The notes under the pieces are model-generated. The model saw nothing but the letters and a program-made list of their open reading frames with translations, did no database searches and had not been told where the DNA came from. DNA of 64,000 nt from assembly GCF_020193575.1 (NCBI RefSeq), contig NZ_JADYVD010000030.1:31114-95113 (forward strand). The letters are read 5' to 3'. A program made the translations under genes and the position numbers. The first letter of the stretch is position 1. The number at the start of each line of letters is the position of its first letter. This DNA is from Ensifer sp. IC4062. Its GTDB lineage: Bacteria; Pseudomonadota; Alphaproteobacteria; Rhizobiales; Rhizobiaceae. This document shows, piece after piece, positions 1 through 8,161 of the stretch.

Positions 1-1
1 C

Positions 2-241
2 TCCAAGCCCTCCGAGATCGTGGCGGCGGCTGCCGCCAACGTCGCCGTGAAGCTGATCAAGGGCGAAACTCCGGAAGCGACCCACAAGCTGTACGAAACG
101 CCCTCGCAGCTCTTCACTCCCGCAGTGGTCACGGCCGAAAACATCAAGGCCGAGATCTTCGACAAGAAGATCAACACACCGGAAGAGATCTGCACCGGCG
201 AATATGTTGAAGGCTGCCGCAAGCTCGGCATCATCAACTGA
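2..241 (+). CDS. Sugar ABC transporter periplasmic binding protein, C-terminal end (partial)
   Basis: Only the last 79 codons are in the window; the reading frame is open from base 2 and stops at 239-241. The tail ends in a segment with a Cys pair (ICTGEYVEGC) and a C-terminal GIIN, as in periplasmic pentose/ribose-type binding proteins. The stronger argument is position: it is the first gene of a unit followed by a sugar-type ATPase, an XylH/RbsC-like permease, ribitol dehydrogenase and a pentulose kinase. I infer that it captures ribitol or a related pentitol in the periplasm. The family call rests mostly on context because the ligand-binding lobes lie outside the window. Confidence 0.7.
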   Translation, partial: SKPSEIVAAAAANVAVKLIKGETPEATHKLYETPSQLFTPAVVTAENIKAEIFDKKINTPEEICTGEYVEGCRKLGIIN

Positions 242-402
242 GACACTGCCCGTTATCGTGTTCGGTCGCGAGGCGCGGCCGAACACATCTCCGAGATCAC
301 GCTGATTTTGGTCGACCCACAATCATGGCCGTGATTGGATTGTAATAACTCTGAACGGGATGCGCGGTGGAATCGGCCGTGCGGTTCCTTGATCCCGTTC
401 CA

Positions 403-505
403 CTGCATGTATCCTTAGATCGTATCCGATTTAAGATAGAAACATGCAGCAGTTCAAAGAGCTGCAGTGTCCCTTGCGCCTCTGACAAGAAGCGCGGCGC
501 TGTGG
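403..505 (+). repeat. Full-length RIME1-like mosaic repeat
   Basis: Two consecutive imperfect palindromes. The first runs from CTGCATG (403) to CATGCAG, and the second contains TTCAAAG..GCTGCAG and ends in GCGGCGCTGTGG. The same two-palindrome layout recurs at 41584-41683, and single second halves occur elsewhere in the window. It matches my recollection of the Rhizobium-specific intergenic mosaic element RIME1 of about 108 bp. It ends only 18 bases before the ATPase start codon at 524, so it lies in the messenger between the binding-protein and ATPase genes. Confidence 0.75.
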
Positions 506-523
506 TCGAAAGGTCGAAAGGCG

Positions 524-1345
524 ATGACACGCGATATCCAGAGTGCTCCCGCAAAGGGTGAGCCTGTGCTGCGTCTTCGCGGCATATCCAAGAATTTCGG
601 CGCCGTATCCGCACTCACCGACATCGAACTCGACGTCAACGCCGGCGAAGTCGTCGCGTTGGTGGGAGACAACGGCGCCGGCAAGTCGACGCTCGTCAAG
701 ATCCTCGCCGGCGTGCATCAACCGTCCGCCGGCACGATCGAGTTCTGCGGGGAAGGCGTGACGCTCGACAATCCCGCCAGGGCGCTTGACCTCGGTATAG
801 CGACGGTCTTCCAGGACCTGGCGCTGTGCGAAAATCTCGATGTCGTCGCGAACCTGTTCCTCGGCCACGAGCTGGCTCCCTGGCAACTCGACGAGGTCGC
901 GATGGAAGTGCGCGCCTGGACGCTTCTGCGGGAGTTGGCCGCGCGCATCCCGTCGGTCCGCCAGCCGATCGCGTCGCTCTCCGGCGGTCAGCGCCAGACC
1001 GTGGCGATCGCACGCTCGCTGCTCTTAGATCCCAAGCTCATCATGCTCGATGAGCCCACGGCTGCGCTCGGCGTCGCCCAGACCGCCGAAGTCCTCAACC
1101 TGATCGAACGGGTCCGCGACCGCGGGCTCGGCGTGATCATCATCAGCCACAACATGGAAGACGTGCGCGCGGTGGCGGACCGCATCGTCGTGCTGCGGCT
1201 TGGACGGAATAACGGCGTCTTCCTGCCGGATGCATCCAACCATGACCTGGTCACCGCGATCACCGGTGCCACGGAGAACGCCGTTTCGCGGCGGCTCGAC
1301 CGCAAGACCGGTCTCGTCAATGAGCAGAGCGGAGGAGCCGCATGA
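524..1345 (+). CDS. Sugar (ribitol) ABC transporter ATP-binding protein
   Basis: This 273-residue single-domain ABC ATPase should power pentitol uptake on the cytoplasmic face of the inner membrane. Walker A is GDNGAGKST (residues 48-56), the signature is LSGGQ (152-156) and Walker B is LIMLDEP (172-178), with His in IISHNM as the switch residue. RbsA/XylG proteins are usually double-length; one-domain versions such as FrcA are common in rhizobia. Upstream in-frame codons exist from 467, but the ATG at 524 follows a GAAAGG ribosome site and lies beyond the repeat at 403-505. The stop overlaps the permease start as ATGA. Ribitol as substrate is inferred from rbtD and the kinase downstream. Confidence 0.88.
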   Translation: MTRDIQSAPAKGEPVLRLRGISKNFGAVSALTDIELDVNAGEVVALVGDNGAGKSTLVKILAGVHQPSAGTIEFCGEGVTLDNPARALDLGIATVFQDLALCENLDVVANLFLGHELAPWQLDEVAMEVRAWTLLRELAARIPSVRQPIASLSGGQRQTVAIARSLLLDPKLIMLDEPTAALGVAQTAEVLNLIERVRDRGLGVIIISHNMEDVRAVADRIVVLRLGRNNGVFLPDASNHDLVTAITGATENAVSRRLDRKTGLVNEQSGGAA

Positions 1346-2604
1346 GTCAGAATCCTTCGAACACCGCTGTCCAGACCCAGCAGAGGCTCGATCGCAGCGA
1401 TGAACGTGTGCGCCACGACGAGGGAATCCTCGACATGGTGTGGGGGTTCATTGATCGCGTGCGGTCCGGCGATCTCGGCATGCTGCCGGTCGCTGTGGGC
1501 CTCATTGTCATATCGATCATCTTTTCGGCCCTTAATCCGGTCTTTCTTGCGCCCAACAACCTCGTGAACCTGCTCTTCGATTGCGCCACCGTGGGCGTGA
1601 TCTCGCTGGGGATCATTTGCGTGCTGGTGCTGGGCGAAATCGACCTTTCGGTGGGCTCCATGAGCGGCCTGGCCTCGGCGATGGTCGGGGTGCTATGGGT
1701 GAATTCCGGCTGGCCGATCGCCGCGGCGATATTCGCGGCACTTCTGGTCGGCGCCGCAGTCGGGCTTATCTACGCAGCTCTGTACAACCGGCTCGGAATG
1801 CCGAGCTTCATTGCCACGCTCGCTGGTCTTCTCGCGCTGCTCGGCATGCAGCTCTACATCCTAGGGCCAACCGGTTCGATCAACCTGCCATACGCGTCCT
1901 CGCTCGTCCGTTTCGGACAGATAATGATCATGCCGGACTGGCTCTCGCATACGCTGGCGGTGGTGCCGGGCCTGTTGATGGTCGCCACGGGTATGCGGAC
2001 GATGCGCCAGCGGCAGGCGGCGAACCTCTCCTCCCAACCCCTCGGCGCGCTGATCATCAAGGCGGTCGTGCTTACGGTCGCGCTTGAAGTGGCAGTCTTC
2101 TACCTCAATCTCGGTCGCGGCGTGCCGTGGATGTTCGGCCTGTTCGTCGCCCTCGCCGTGATCCTCAACTATGCGCTGACGCGCACGAAGTGGGGTCGGT
2201 CGATGTTCGCGGTCGGTGGCAACCGGGAGGCAGCGCGGCGGTCGGGCATCAACGTGCGCCGGATTTACATGAGCGCTTTCGTTCTCTGCTCAACGCTCGC
2301 CACGCTCGGCGGAATTCTGTCGGCGTCGCGCCTTGCCTCATCGAGCCAGCAGGCCGGCACGGGTGACGTCAACCTTAACGCGATCGCGGCTGCGGTCATC
2401 GGCGGAACAAGCCTCTTCGGTGGGCGTGGCAGCGCCTATTCGGCTCTGCTTGGCATCATCGTCATCCAGGCGATCTCGAACGGCCTGACGCTGCTCAATC
2501 TGAGTTCGTCGCTCCGCTACATGATCACCGGCGGCGTTCTGGCAATCGCTGTCATCGTCGACTCGTTGGCCCGTCGTTCCCGTGTCAGCCACGGACGCGC
2601 GTAA
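1342..2604 (+). CDS. Sugar (ribitol) ABC transporter permease, XylH/RbsC family
   Basis: 420-residue integral membrane protein of the BPD_transp_2 type. It has a hydrophilic N-terminal stretch of about 45 residues and then roughly ten hydrophobic segments. The family hallmark GEIDLSVGSM is near residue 100, and the conserved C-terminal loop AAAVIGGTSLFGGRGS is near residue 350. It would form the translocation channel with the ATPase at 524-1345, to whose gene it is coupled by a 4-base overlap. Its length is slightly above that of typical RbsC (about 320) and close to XylH (about 390). The dehydrogenase gene starts 27 bases downstream, so transport and catabolism are probably co-transcribed. 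Confidence 0.88.
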   Translation: MSQNPSNTAVQTQQRLDRSDERVRHDEGILDMVWGFIDRVRSGDLGMLPVAVGLIVISIIFSALNPVFLAPNNLVNLLFDCATVGVISLGIICVLVLGEIDLSVGSMSGLASAMVGVLWVNSGWPIAAAIFAALLVGAAVGLIYAALYNRLGMPSFIATLAGLLALLGMQLYILGPTGSINLPYASSLVRFGQIMIMPDWLSHTLAVVPGLLMVATGMRTMRQRQAANLSSQPLGALIIKAVVLTVALEVAVFYLNLGRGVPWMFGLFVALAVILNYALTRTKWGRSMFAVGGNREAARRSGINVRRIYMSAFVLCSTLATLGGILSASRLASSSQQAGTGDVNLNAIAAAVIGGTSLFGGRGSAYSALLGIIVIQAISNGLTLLNLSSSLRYMITGGVLAIAVIVDSLARRSRVSHGRA

Positions 2605-2631
2605 CCCAACCTCTCGTTATGGAGTTTCACT

Positions 2632-3360
2632 ATGGCTGACCTCATGAAAGGCAAGGTTGCCGCCATCACCGGCGCGGCATCGGGCATCGGCCTAGAATGC
2701 GCCCGCACGTTGCTTGCGGAGGGGGCGAAGGTCGTCCTCGTCGATCGCGCTCAAGACAAACTGGAACAGCTCTGCGCCGAGCTCGGCGAAAATGCCCTGC
2801 CGCTGGTCGTCGATCTTCTCAAGCCCGCCGAAGTCTCCGGCATGCTTCCGAGAATCCTGGACATCGCCGGGAAGCTCGACATTTTCCACGCAAATGCCGG
2901 CGCCTATATCGGTGGTCCGGTGGCCGAAGGCGATCCGGACGCCTGGGACCGGATGCTCAACCTCAACATCAATGCGGCATTCCGCTCCGTGCACGCCGTG
3001 CTGCCCTATATGATCGAACAGAAATCGGGCGACATTCTCTTTACAAGCTCGATTGCGGGCGTCGTCCCTGTCGTCTGGGAGCCGATCTATACGGCATCGA
3101 AATTTGCCGTGCAGGCTTTCGTGCACAGCACGCGGCGACAGGTCGCGCCGCATGGCGTGCGCGTCGGGGCCGTGTTGCCCGGACCGGTGGTGACAGCGCT
3201 ACTCGACGACTGGCCAAAGGCGAAGATGGAAGAAGCGCTTGCCAACGGCAGCCTCATGCAGCCGAAAGAAGTGGCGGATGCGGTGCTCTTCATGCTGACG
3301 CGTCCGCGCAACGTTACGATCCGCGATCTCGTGATCCTGCCCAACAGCGTCGATCTCTAG
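2632..3360 (+). CDS. rbtD: Ribitol 2-dehydrogenase (SDR family)
   Basis: 242-residue short-chain dehydrogenase predicted to oxidise ribitol to D-ribulose with NAD+. The Rossmann motif is TGAASGIG (about residues 14-21), the structural motif is NAG (about 89-91), the catalytic Ser lies in LFTSSIAG and the catalytic pair is YTASK. From memory, the sequence agrees along most of its length with Klebsiella ribitol dehydrogenase, including [31 protein letters not shown] and the C-terminus ILPNSVDL. This is unusually specific for an SDR. The start ATG at 2632 has an upstream GGAG (GTTATGGAGTTTCACT). It lies between the permease and the pentulose kinase, which fits a ribitol pathway. Confidence 0.9.
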   Translation: MADLMKGKVAAITGAASGIGLECARTLLAEGAKVVLVDRAQDKLEQLCAELGENALPLVVDLLKPAEVSGMLPRILDIAGKLDIFHANAGAYIGGPVAEGDPDAWDRMLNLNINAAFRSVHAVLPYMIEQKSGDILFTSSIAGVVPVVWEPIYTASKFAVQAFVHSTRRQVAPHGVRVGAVLPGPVVTALLDDWPKAKMEEALANGSLMQPKEVADAVLFMLTRPRNVTIRDLVILPNSVDL

Positions 3361-3377
3361 ATCACGATGATTAAGAT

Positions 3378-3431
3378 GAGACGCGGGGTGAGGGCGGAAA
3401 ACCTCCTACACGTATTCTCATCCCGCTCTGA
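3378..3431. repeat. Rhizobial palindromic repeat with GGCGGAAAACC core
   Basis: Imperfect inverted repeat running from GAGACGCGGGGTGAG, through the core GGGCGGAAAACC, to CTCATCCCGCTCTGA. Related cores occur at 13854-13898 (GGACGGAAAACCG) and 41516-41556 (GGGCGGAAAACCG). It lies between rbtD and the kinase gene, so it would form a stem in the operon messenger. It has no T run and does not look like an efficient terminator. Confidence 0.6.
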
Positions 3432-3497
3432 TTGCTTCCGGCGGCGCGAGGCTGCGACCTCCGCCGATCCACGTTCCTGATTTGCAGGCGGTAGACT

Positions 3498-5129
3498 ATG
3501 ACCAACACTTCTTCCGTACGCCCTACAGGCGGCGAACGATATCTCATCGGCGTTGATGTCGGGACTGGAAGCGCCAGAGCCGGCCTCTTCGACCTGAGCG
3601 GCCGACTGCTGGCATCGGGCAAGCGCGATATCACGCTCTTTCGCGAGGCCGGTTCCATCGTCGAGCAGTCGAGCACGGAGATCTGGTCCGCGGTCTGCGC
3701 GGCAGTGCGGGAGGCGGTTTCCGCGGCGGGCGTCGATCCTGCAAAAGTGACAAGCATCGGCTTCGACGCGACCTGCTCGCTCGTCGTCCTTGGCGATGAC
3801 GGGCAGTCGCTTCCGGTGGGACCGTCGGAGGATCCTCAGCGGGATATCATCGTCTGGATGGATCATCGCGCCGTCGACCAGGCGGAGCGCATCAACGCCA
3901 AGGGTCACAGTGTCCTGCGCTATGTCGGCGGACGCATATCGCCGGAGATGGAGACGCCGAAGCTCCTCTGGCTGCGCGAAAATCGTTCCCACGTGTTCGA
4001 TGCCGCCTGGCAATTCTTCGACCTTGCAGACTTTCTGACTTGGCGGGCAACGGCCGATCTTGCCCGTTCCACCTGCACCGTGACCTGCAAGTGGACCTAT
4101 CTCGCACACGAGAAGCGCTGGGATCCGGACTATTTCCACGCAATCGGCCTTGGCCAACTCGCGGAAGAAGACTTCGTGCGCATAGGCCAGCGCGTGGTGG
4201 AGCCAGGGACGCCGGTTGGAGACGGGCTGACGGACCGCGCCGCCGAGGAATTGGGTCTCGCGCCTGGCACACCAGTCGGAGCCGGCATGATCGACGCCCA
4301 TGCCGGCGGCATCGGGACCGTCGGTGTGGACGGCCCTCCGGAGAGCAACCTCGCCTATGTCTTCGGGACTTCCTCCTGCACGATGACCTCCACCGCAGAG
4401 CCGGTTTTCGTGCCCGGCGTGTGGGGACCTTACTATTCGGCGATGGTTCCGGGCATGTGGCTGAACGAGGGCGGCCAGTCCGCGGCGGGCGCTGCGATCG
4501 AGCAGCTTCTGTCGTTCCATCCCGCGGCCGGTGAGGCGCTGCAGCTCGCGGAGCGCCGCGGTGTTTCGCTACCCGTCCTTCTTGCGGAGCTTGCCGCGCA
4601 GAAAGTCCCGACGCTCTCGGAGTCGGTGGAACTGGCAGGCGGAGTCCACGTCGTTCCGGAATTCCTAGGCAATCGCGCGCCCTTTGCCGATCCACATGCC
4701 CGCGCAATTGTTGCGGGGCTCGGAATGGAGAGGGATCTCGACAATCTTGTGTCGCTCTATGTGGCCGGACTATGTGGCATCGGTTACGGGCTGCGGCAGA
4801 TTATCGATACTCAGGCGTCCTCCGGCGCTCTGATTGACAAGATCGTCATCAGCGGGGGTGCGGGCCAGGTCGATCTCGTTCGGCAGTTGCTCGCGGATGC
4901 GACCGGGAGGCCTGTTCTGGCGACACGCTCGGAGGAGCCTGTGCTTCTTGGTGCCGCAATCCTTGGAAGCGTGGCGGCAGGCGAGTTCCCGGACGTTCGC
5001 TCGGCGATGGCAAGGCTTTCCGGCACGGATCGCACCTACGCGCCTGCCGGTGGTGAAATCGCAGCGCGTCATGCGCTGAGATACGAGGCTTTCAAGAAGC
5101 TTCAGTCGCTGGCGCGGGAGATCCGCTAG
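3498..5129 (+). CDS. rbtK: FGGY-family pentulose kinase, probable D-ribulokinase
   Basis: 543-residue sugar kinase predicted to phosphorylate D-ribulose, the product of the upstream ribitol dehydrogenase, to D-ribulose 5-phosphate. The N-terminal phosphate-binding motif is IGVDVGTGSARAG, a WMDHRA segment follows, the catalytic Asp is in MIDAHAGG, and the C-terminal FGGY domain contains KIVISGGAGQ. The length fits the roughly 540-residue FGGY pentulose kinase branch rather than xylulokinase or glycerol kinase (about 500). It starts 137 bases after rbtD across a palindromic repeat, with only a weak ribosome site. L-ribulose or xylulose cannot be excluded from sequence; the rbtD neighbour decides the call. 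Confidence 0.85.
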   Translation: MTNTSSVRPTGGERYLIGVDVGTGSARAGLFDLSGRLLASGKRDITLFREAGSIVEQSSTEIWSAVCAAVREAVSAAGVDPAKVTSIGFDATCSLVVLGDDGQSLPVGPSEDPQRDIIVWMDHRAVDQAERINAKGHSVLRYVGGRISPEMETPKLLWLRENRSHVFDAAWQFFDLADFLTWRATADLARSTCTVTCKWTYLAHEKRWDPDYFHAIGLGQLAEEDFVRIGQRVVEPGTPVGDGLTDRAAEELGLAPGTPVGAGMIDAHAGGIGTVGVDGPPESNLAYVFGTSSCTMTSTAEPVFVPGVWGPYYSAMVPGMWLNEGGQSAAGAAIEQLLSFHPAAGEALQLAERRGVSLPVLLAELAAQKVPTLSESVELAGGVHVVPEFLGNRAPFADPHARAIVAGLGMERDLDNLVSLYVAGLCGIGYGLRQIIDTQASSGALIDKIVISGGAGQVDLVRQLLADATGRPVLATRSEEPVLLGAAILGSVAAGEFPDVRSAMARLSGTDRTYAPAGGEIAARHALRYEAFKKLQSLAREIR

Positions 5130-5199
5130 GCTTGTCTCAAGCCCGCTACGGTCGGGTGAAGCGACTGCAGGTCGTTGCGTCAGCTTCCGGCGTGGCGCC

Positions 5200-6219
5200 T
5201 TAGCGCCACCCGAGAGCGGGAGCGATATGGGTCAGGATCGCTTCGATCACATGCGCGTTGTACTCGACGCCAAGCTGGTTGGGGACGGTCAGAAGCAGCG
5301 TGTCGGCCTCCGCGATCGCCTCGTCCTTCGCCAGTTGATCGACGAGGACGTCCGGCTCGGCGGCGTAGCTCCGGCCGAAAATCGCCCGGGTCTTCTCATC
5401 GATGAAACCGATCTTGTCCTCGTCCTGGCCGCCTCGCCCGAAGGCGCGGTCGCGGTCGTCTACCAGTGCGAAGATGCTGCGGCTGACCGATACGCGCGGC
5501 TCGCGCTCGTGACCCGCAACCTTCCATGCCTCGCGGAATGCGCGGATCTGGTCGGCCTGCTGCACATGGAAGGGCAGGCCGGTCTCGTCGTCCTTGAGCG
5601 TGGAACTCTGTAAATTCATGCCCAGCTTGGCTGCCCAAACGGCAGTGGCGTTGGAACTGGCGCCCCACCAGATCCGCTCCCGCAGCCCCTCCGAGTGCGG
5701 CTCGATGCGCAGCAGGCCGGGAGGGTTGGGAAACATCGGTCGCGGGTTCGGCTGAGCAAAGCCTTCGCCGCGCAACACATCGAGGAGGACCTCCGCATGG
5801 CGCCGCGCCATGTCGGCCTCGGTGCTGCCGTCGGGTGGCTGGTAGCCGAAGTAACGCCATCCGTCGATCACCTGCTCGGGCGAGCCGCGGCTGATGCCAA
5901 GCTGCAGGCGTCCGTTGGCGATGATGTCGGCCGCGCCCGCGTCCTCCGCCATGTACATAGGGTTCTCGTAGCGCATGTCGATGACCGCCGTGCCGATCTC
6001 GATGCGGCTTGTCTTTGCGCCCACGGCCGAGAGCAGCGGGAATGGCGAGGCCAGTTGGCGGGCGAAGTGGTGCACGCGAAAATACGCCCCGTCGGCGCCC
6101 AGCGCCTCGGCAGCGACGGCGAGATCTATGGACTGCAGCAGTGCGTCGGACGCCGAGCGCGTCTCCGAGTGCGGCGAGGGCGACCAGTGCCCGAACGAGA
6201 GAAAGCCGATCTTCTTCAT
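5200..6219 (-). CDS. LLM-class flavin-dependent oxidoreductase
   Basis: 339-residue bacterial-luciferase-like protein, a TIM-barrel family that uses FMNH2 or F420 to oxidise small organic substrates. Supporting features are the N-terminal IGFLSFGHW strand, YFRVHHF near residue 47, IEIGTAVIDMRYENP near residue 72, and the GRLQLGISRGSPEQV cofactor-loop region. The substrate is not evident. It follows the cyclase gene on the same strand after 149 bases and is tail-to-tail with the kinase. Family membership is clear; nothing in the sequence identifies a pathway. Confidence 0.82.
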   Translation of the reverse strand: MKKIGFLSFGHWSPSPHSETRSASDALLQSIDLAVAAEALGADGAYFRVHHFARQLASPFPLLSAVGAKTSRIEIGTAVIDMRYENPMYMAEDAGAADIIANGRLQLGISRGSPEQVIDGWRYFGYQPPDGSTEADMARRHAEVLLDVLRGEGFAQPNPRPMFPNPPGLLRIEPHSEGLRERIWWGASSNATAVWAAKLGMNLQSSTLKDDETGLPFHVQQADQIRAFREAWKVAGHEREPRVSVSRSIFALVDDRDRAFGRGGQDEDKIGFIDEKTRAIFGRSYAAEPDVLVDQLAKDEAIAEADTLLLTVPNQLGVEYNAHVIEAILTHIAPALGWR

Positions 6220-6368
6220 GGTTGTGCAGCCTGTGATGCTGCAGCCGTTGCTTCATGGCACAAATCCGGCGCGGGAGATAGGCATACCCTGCTTTGCCGC
6301 GCCCGGCACTGAGCGCGGAGGGCCTGCCAAACGCGATCCGAACAGATGATGTACCGCCAGACGGCGGC

Positions 6369-7427
6369 TCAAGCGTCCGGCAGCGTGAATACGGCGCAGG
6401 GCGTCGCGATGCCGCGCAATGCGTGTTCGCCGAGCGGCACCAGCGGAGTGGTGGTCTCGGCGGCGACCGCGCCCGAGATCAGCACCGACCGGCCGAGCGG
6501 TCGGCACAGCCCCTCCAACCGGCTGACCAGGTTGACCGCCGGGCCGATGGCGGTGAAGTCCAGCCGGTCGGCCGCGCCGATATTGCCCCACAGTATCTCG
6601 CCGAGATGCAACGCCACGCCGAAGGGGAGCGGCGGCAGCCCTTGCGCCTCGCGTGCGGTGTCGAGATGGGCCATGCCGGCGCGGGCTGCGACGACCGCGC
6701 GCAATGCCGCCCCGCAGGCCTCTGCCGGCGTGCTGGAGACGGGAAAGATCGCCAGCAGGCCATCGCCCATGAACTTCAGCACCTCACCTCCGAAGGCGTG
6801 TATTGCCCCGGCGACGCGGTCGAACCAGGCGTCGAGGGTAGCGATCATCGCCTGAGGTTCGGTCGCCTCGGACAAGGCGGTGAAGTTGCGCAGGTCGGTG
6901 CAAAGCAGCACGGCACGGATCATCTCTCCGGTGCCCCGGCTGAGCGCTCCGGCCTGCACCCGGGCGGCGCTGCGCCGCCCAAGATAGGCCTCGAGCAGCG
7001 TCGCAAGTGCTGCCCGTTCGGCCAAGGCCGCCAGGGGTGAGGCGGCGAAGCGCGCGGCCTGGCGCAGCTGGGATGTCTCCGCAGGATCGAATGTTCGGCT
7101 GCCGGCCCAGCCCAGCATCAGTCTGTCCGGCGCCGGGCCGACCGTGTCCTCCTCCACCGGCCCCAGCCCGGCAAGCCAGTCGTGTCCTGCCTGGTTGGAG
7201 GGGCTGCCCGCAAAAGCCAGGGCCTCGATCACTGTCCCTGTCGCCGCCCGCCACAGCCAGGTGCGGCGGGCGACGATCGGGTGCGGCACTGCCAGCGTCA
7301 GCGCACCGCCGATCAACGGGAGGCCGTCGGCCAGCAGCCGGCGGCCGAGCTCGGCCAGAAAACGGTCCGGACCGGGCGACGCGCCGGCCTCGTCGACCAG
7401 CCAGGCAAGGGGTGCGGGCAGATCCAT
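6369..7427 (-). CDS. Class III adenylate/guanylate cyclase
   Basis: 352 residues. The C-terminal 180 form a class III cyclase catalytic domain, predicted to make cAMP in the cytoplasm. Metal-binding Asp178 lies in LCTDLRNFT and Asp222 in KFMGDGLLAIF, with Lys218 in the substrate position. LDFTAIGPAVN and LVSRLE supply the purine-contacting Asp, the Asn and the transition-state Arg. The Lys/Asp pair favours ATP over GTP. The first 160 residues have no membrane segment and no domain I can name; they resemble the small GAF-like sensor modules often fused to rhizobial cyclases. Sinorhizobia carry dozens of such enzymes, so the signal it answers to is unknown. Confidence 0.85.
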   Translation of the reverse strand: MDLPAPLAWLVDEAGASPGPDRFLAELGRRLLADGLPLIGGALTLAVPHPIVARRTWLWRAATGTVIEALAFAGSPSNQAGHDWLAGLGPVEEDTVGPAPDRLMLGWAGSRTFDPAETSQLRQAARFAASPLAALAERAALATLLEAYLGRRSAARVQAGALSRGTGEMIRAVLLCTDLRNFTALSEATEPQAMIATLDAWFDRVAGAIHAFGGEVLKFMGDGLLAIFPVSSTPAEACGAALRAVVAARAGMAHLDTAREAQGLPPLPFGVALHLGEILWGNIGAADRLDFTAIGPAVNLVSRLEGLCRPLGRSVLISGAVAAETTTPLVPLGEHALRGIATPCAVFTLPDA

Positions 7428-7518
7428 GCCGCGATCATAACGTTACCTTCGCTCACCTGTCATCTGCGCTACAGGTCGTTCCTTGCGCCGGAATCAATTC
7501 AATGAAAAAGATCCAGAA

Positions 7519-7573
7519 AATTCAAGGCGCTATTGCCACCCCTGTGCGTCTCGAGAAACACGCGACGCCGTAA
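7519..7573 (+). repeat. RIME-like half repeat (degenerate)
   Basis: AATTCAAGGCGCTATTG, then a CTGTGCGTCTCGAGAAACACGCGACGCC hairpin arm pair. This matches the second palindrome of the RIME1-like copies at 403 and 41584 with several changes. It lies between the divergent cyclase and SRPBCC genes; the rest of the gap (7428-7664) shows no clear gene or operator. Confidence 0.5.
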
Positions 7574-7664
7574 ACAGTGGCGCAGGCGGCCGCGCCGGGC
7601 TATCATCACGGCCTGATCCGACGTCTGTCCGACCGCAGCGCACCGCAATCATTGGGGGAGACCG

Positions 7665-8114
7665 ATGCCAGAAGCCCTCGTCGTCCGCCGCGAAACACAC
7701 ATTTCAGCGCCACCCGCCGCGGTGTTCGCCCTGCTGACCGATCCTGAGAAGATCCTGCGTTGGATGGGAACGGAGGCGGATGTCGAGCCGGAGCCAGGCG
7801 GGCTCTATCTCGTCAACGTCACCGGCGCGCGCTTCGCCCGCGGCTCCTTCCGTGAGGTCGTGCCGGTGCACCGGCTGGTATACAGCTTCGGCTGGGACGA
7901 CAGCGAGATCGTGCCGCCGGCGTCGAGCCTTGTCGAGATCGACCTCATCGAACAGCCGGACGGAACGCTGCTGCGGCTGACCCACAGCGGCCTGCCCAAT
8001 GCCGAGCAGTGCGAAGGCCATGCGGAAGGCTGGGCCCATTACCTCGACCGGCTGGCCGAGGTTGCGGCTGGGCGCGATCCGGGACCGGATCCTTGGCACG
8101 GCCGCACCGGCTGA
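7665..8114 (+). CDS. SRPBCC (AHSA1-like START fold) protein
   Basis: 149-residue small soluble protein. The N-terminal strand VVRRETHISAPPAAVFALLTDPEKILRW-type opening, GLYLVNVTGARFARGSFREVVP-type middle and the Trp-rich C-terminal helix (GWAHYLDRLAEVA) are typical of the AHSA1/START hydrophobic-cavity fold. Members bind lipids, polyketides or act with ArsR regulators; no ArsR gene is adjacent here, so no role is assigned. The ATG at 7665 follows a strong GGGGGAGA ribosome site. A short hairpin just after the stop separates it from the convergent protease gene. Confidence 0.75.
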   Translation: MPEALVVRRETHISAPPAAVFALLTDPEKILRWMGTEADVEPEPGGLYLVNVTGARFARGSFREVVPVHRLVYSFGWDDSEIVPPASSLVEIDLIEQPDGTLLRLTHSGLPNAEQCEGHAEGWAHYLDRLAEVAAGRDPGPDPWHGRTG

Positions 8115-8132
8115 CGCTCCGAGCGCATTTCT

Positions 8133-8159
8133 AGCGTCCGCTTGGACGCGACGCTGTAG
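8133..8159. repeat. Terminator-like hairpin resembling a RIME end
   Basis: GCGTCC (8134-8139) and GGACGC (8144-8149) pair across a 4-base loop, followed by GACGCTGTAG, the 3' end typical of the RIME-like copies. It sits between the convergent SRPBCC and protease genes and could limit read-through in both directions. There is no T tract. Confidence 0.4.
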
Positions 8160-8161
8160 CC

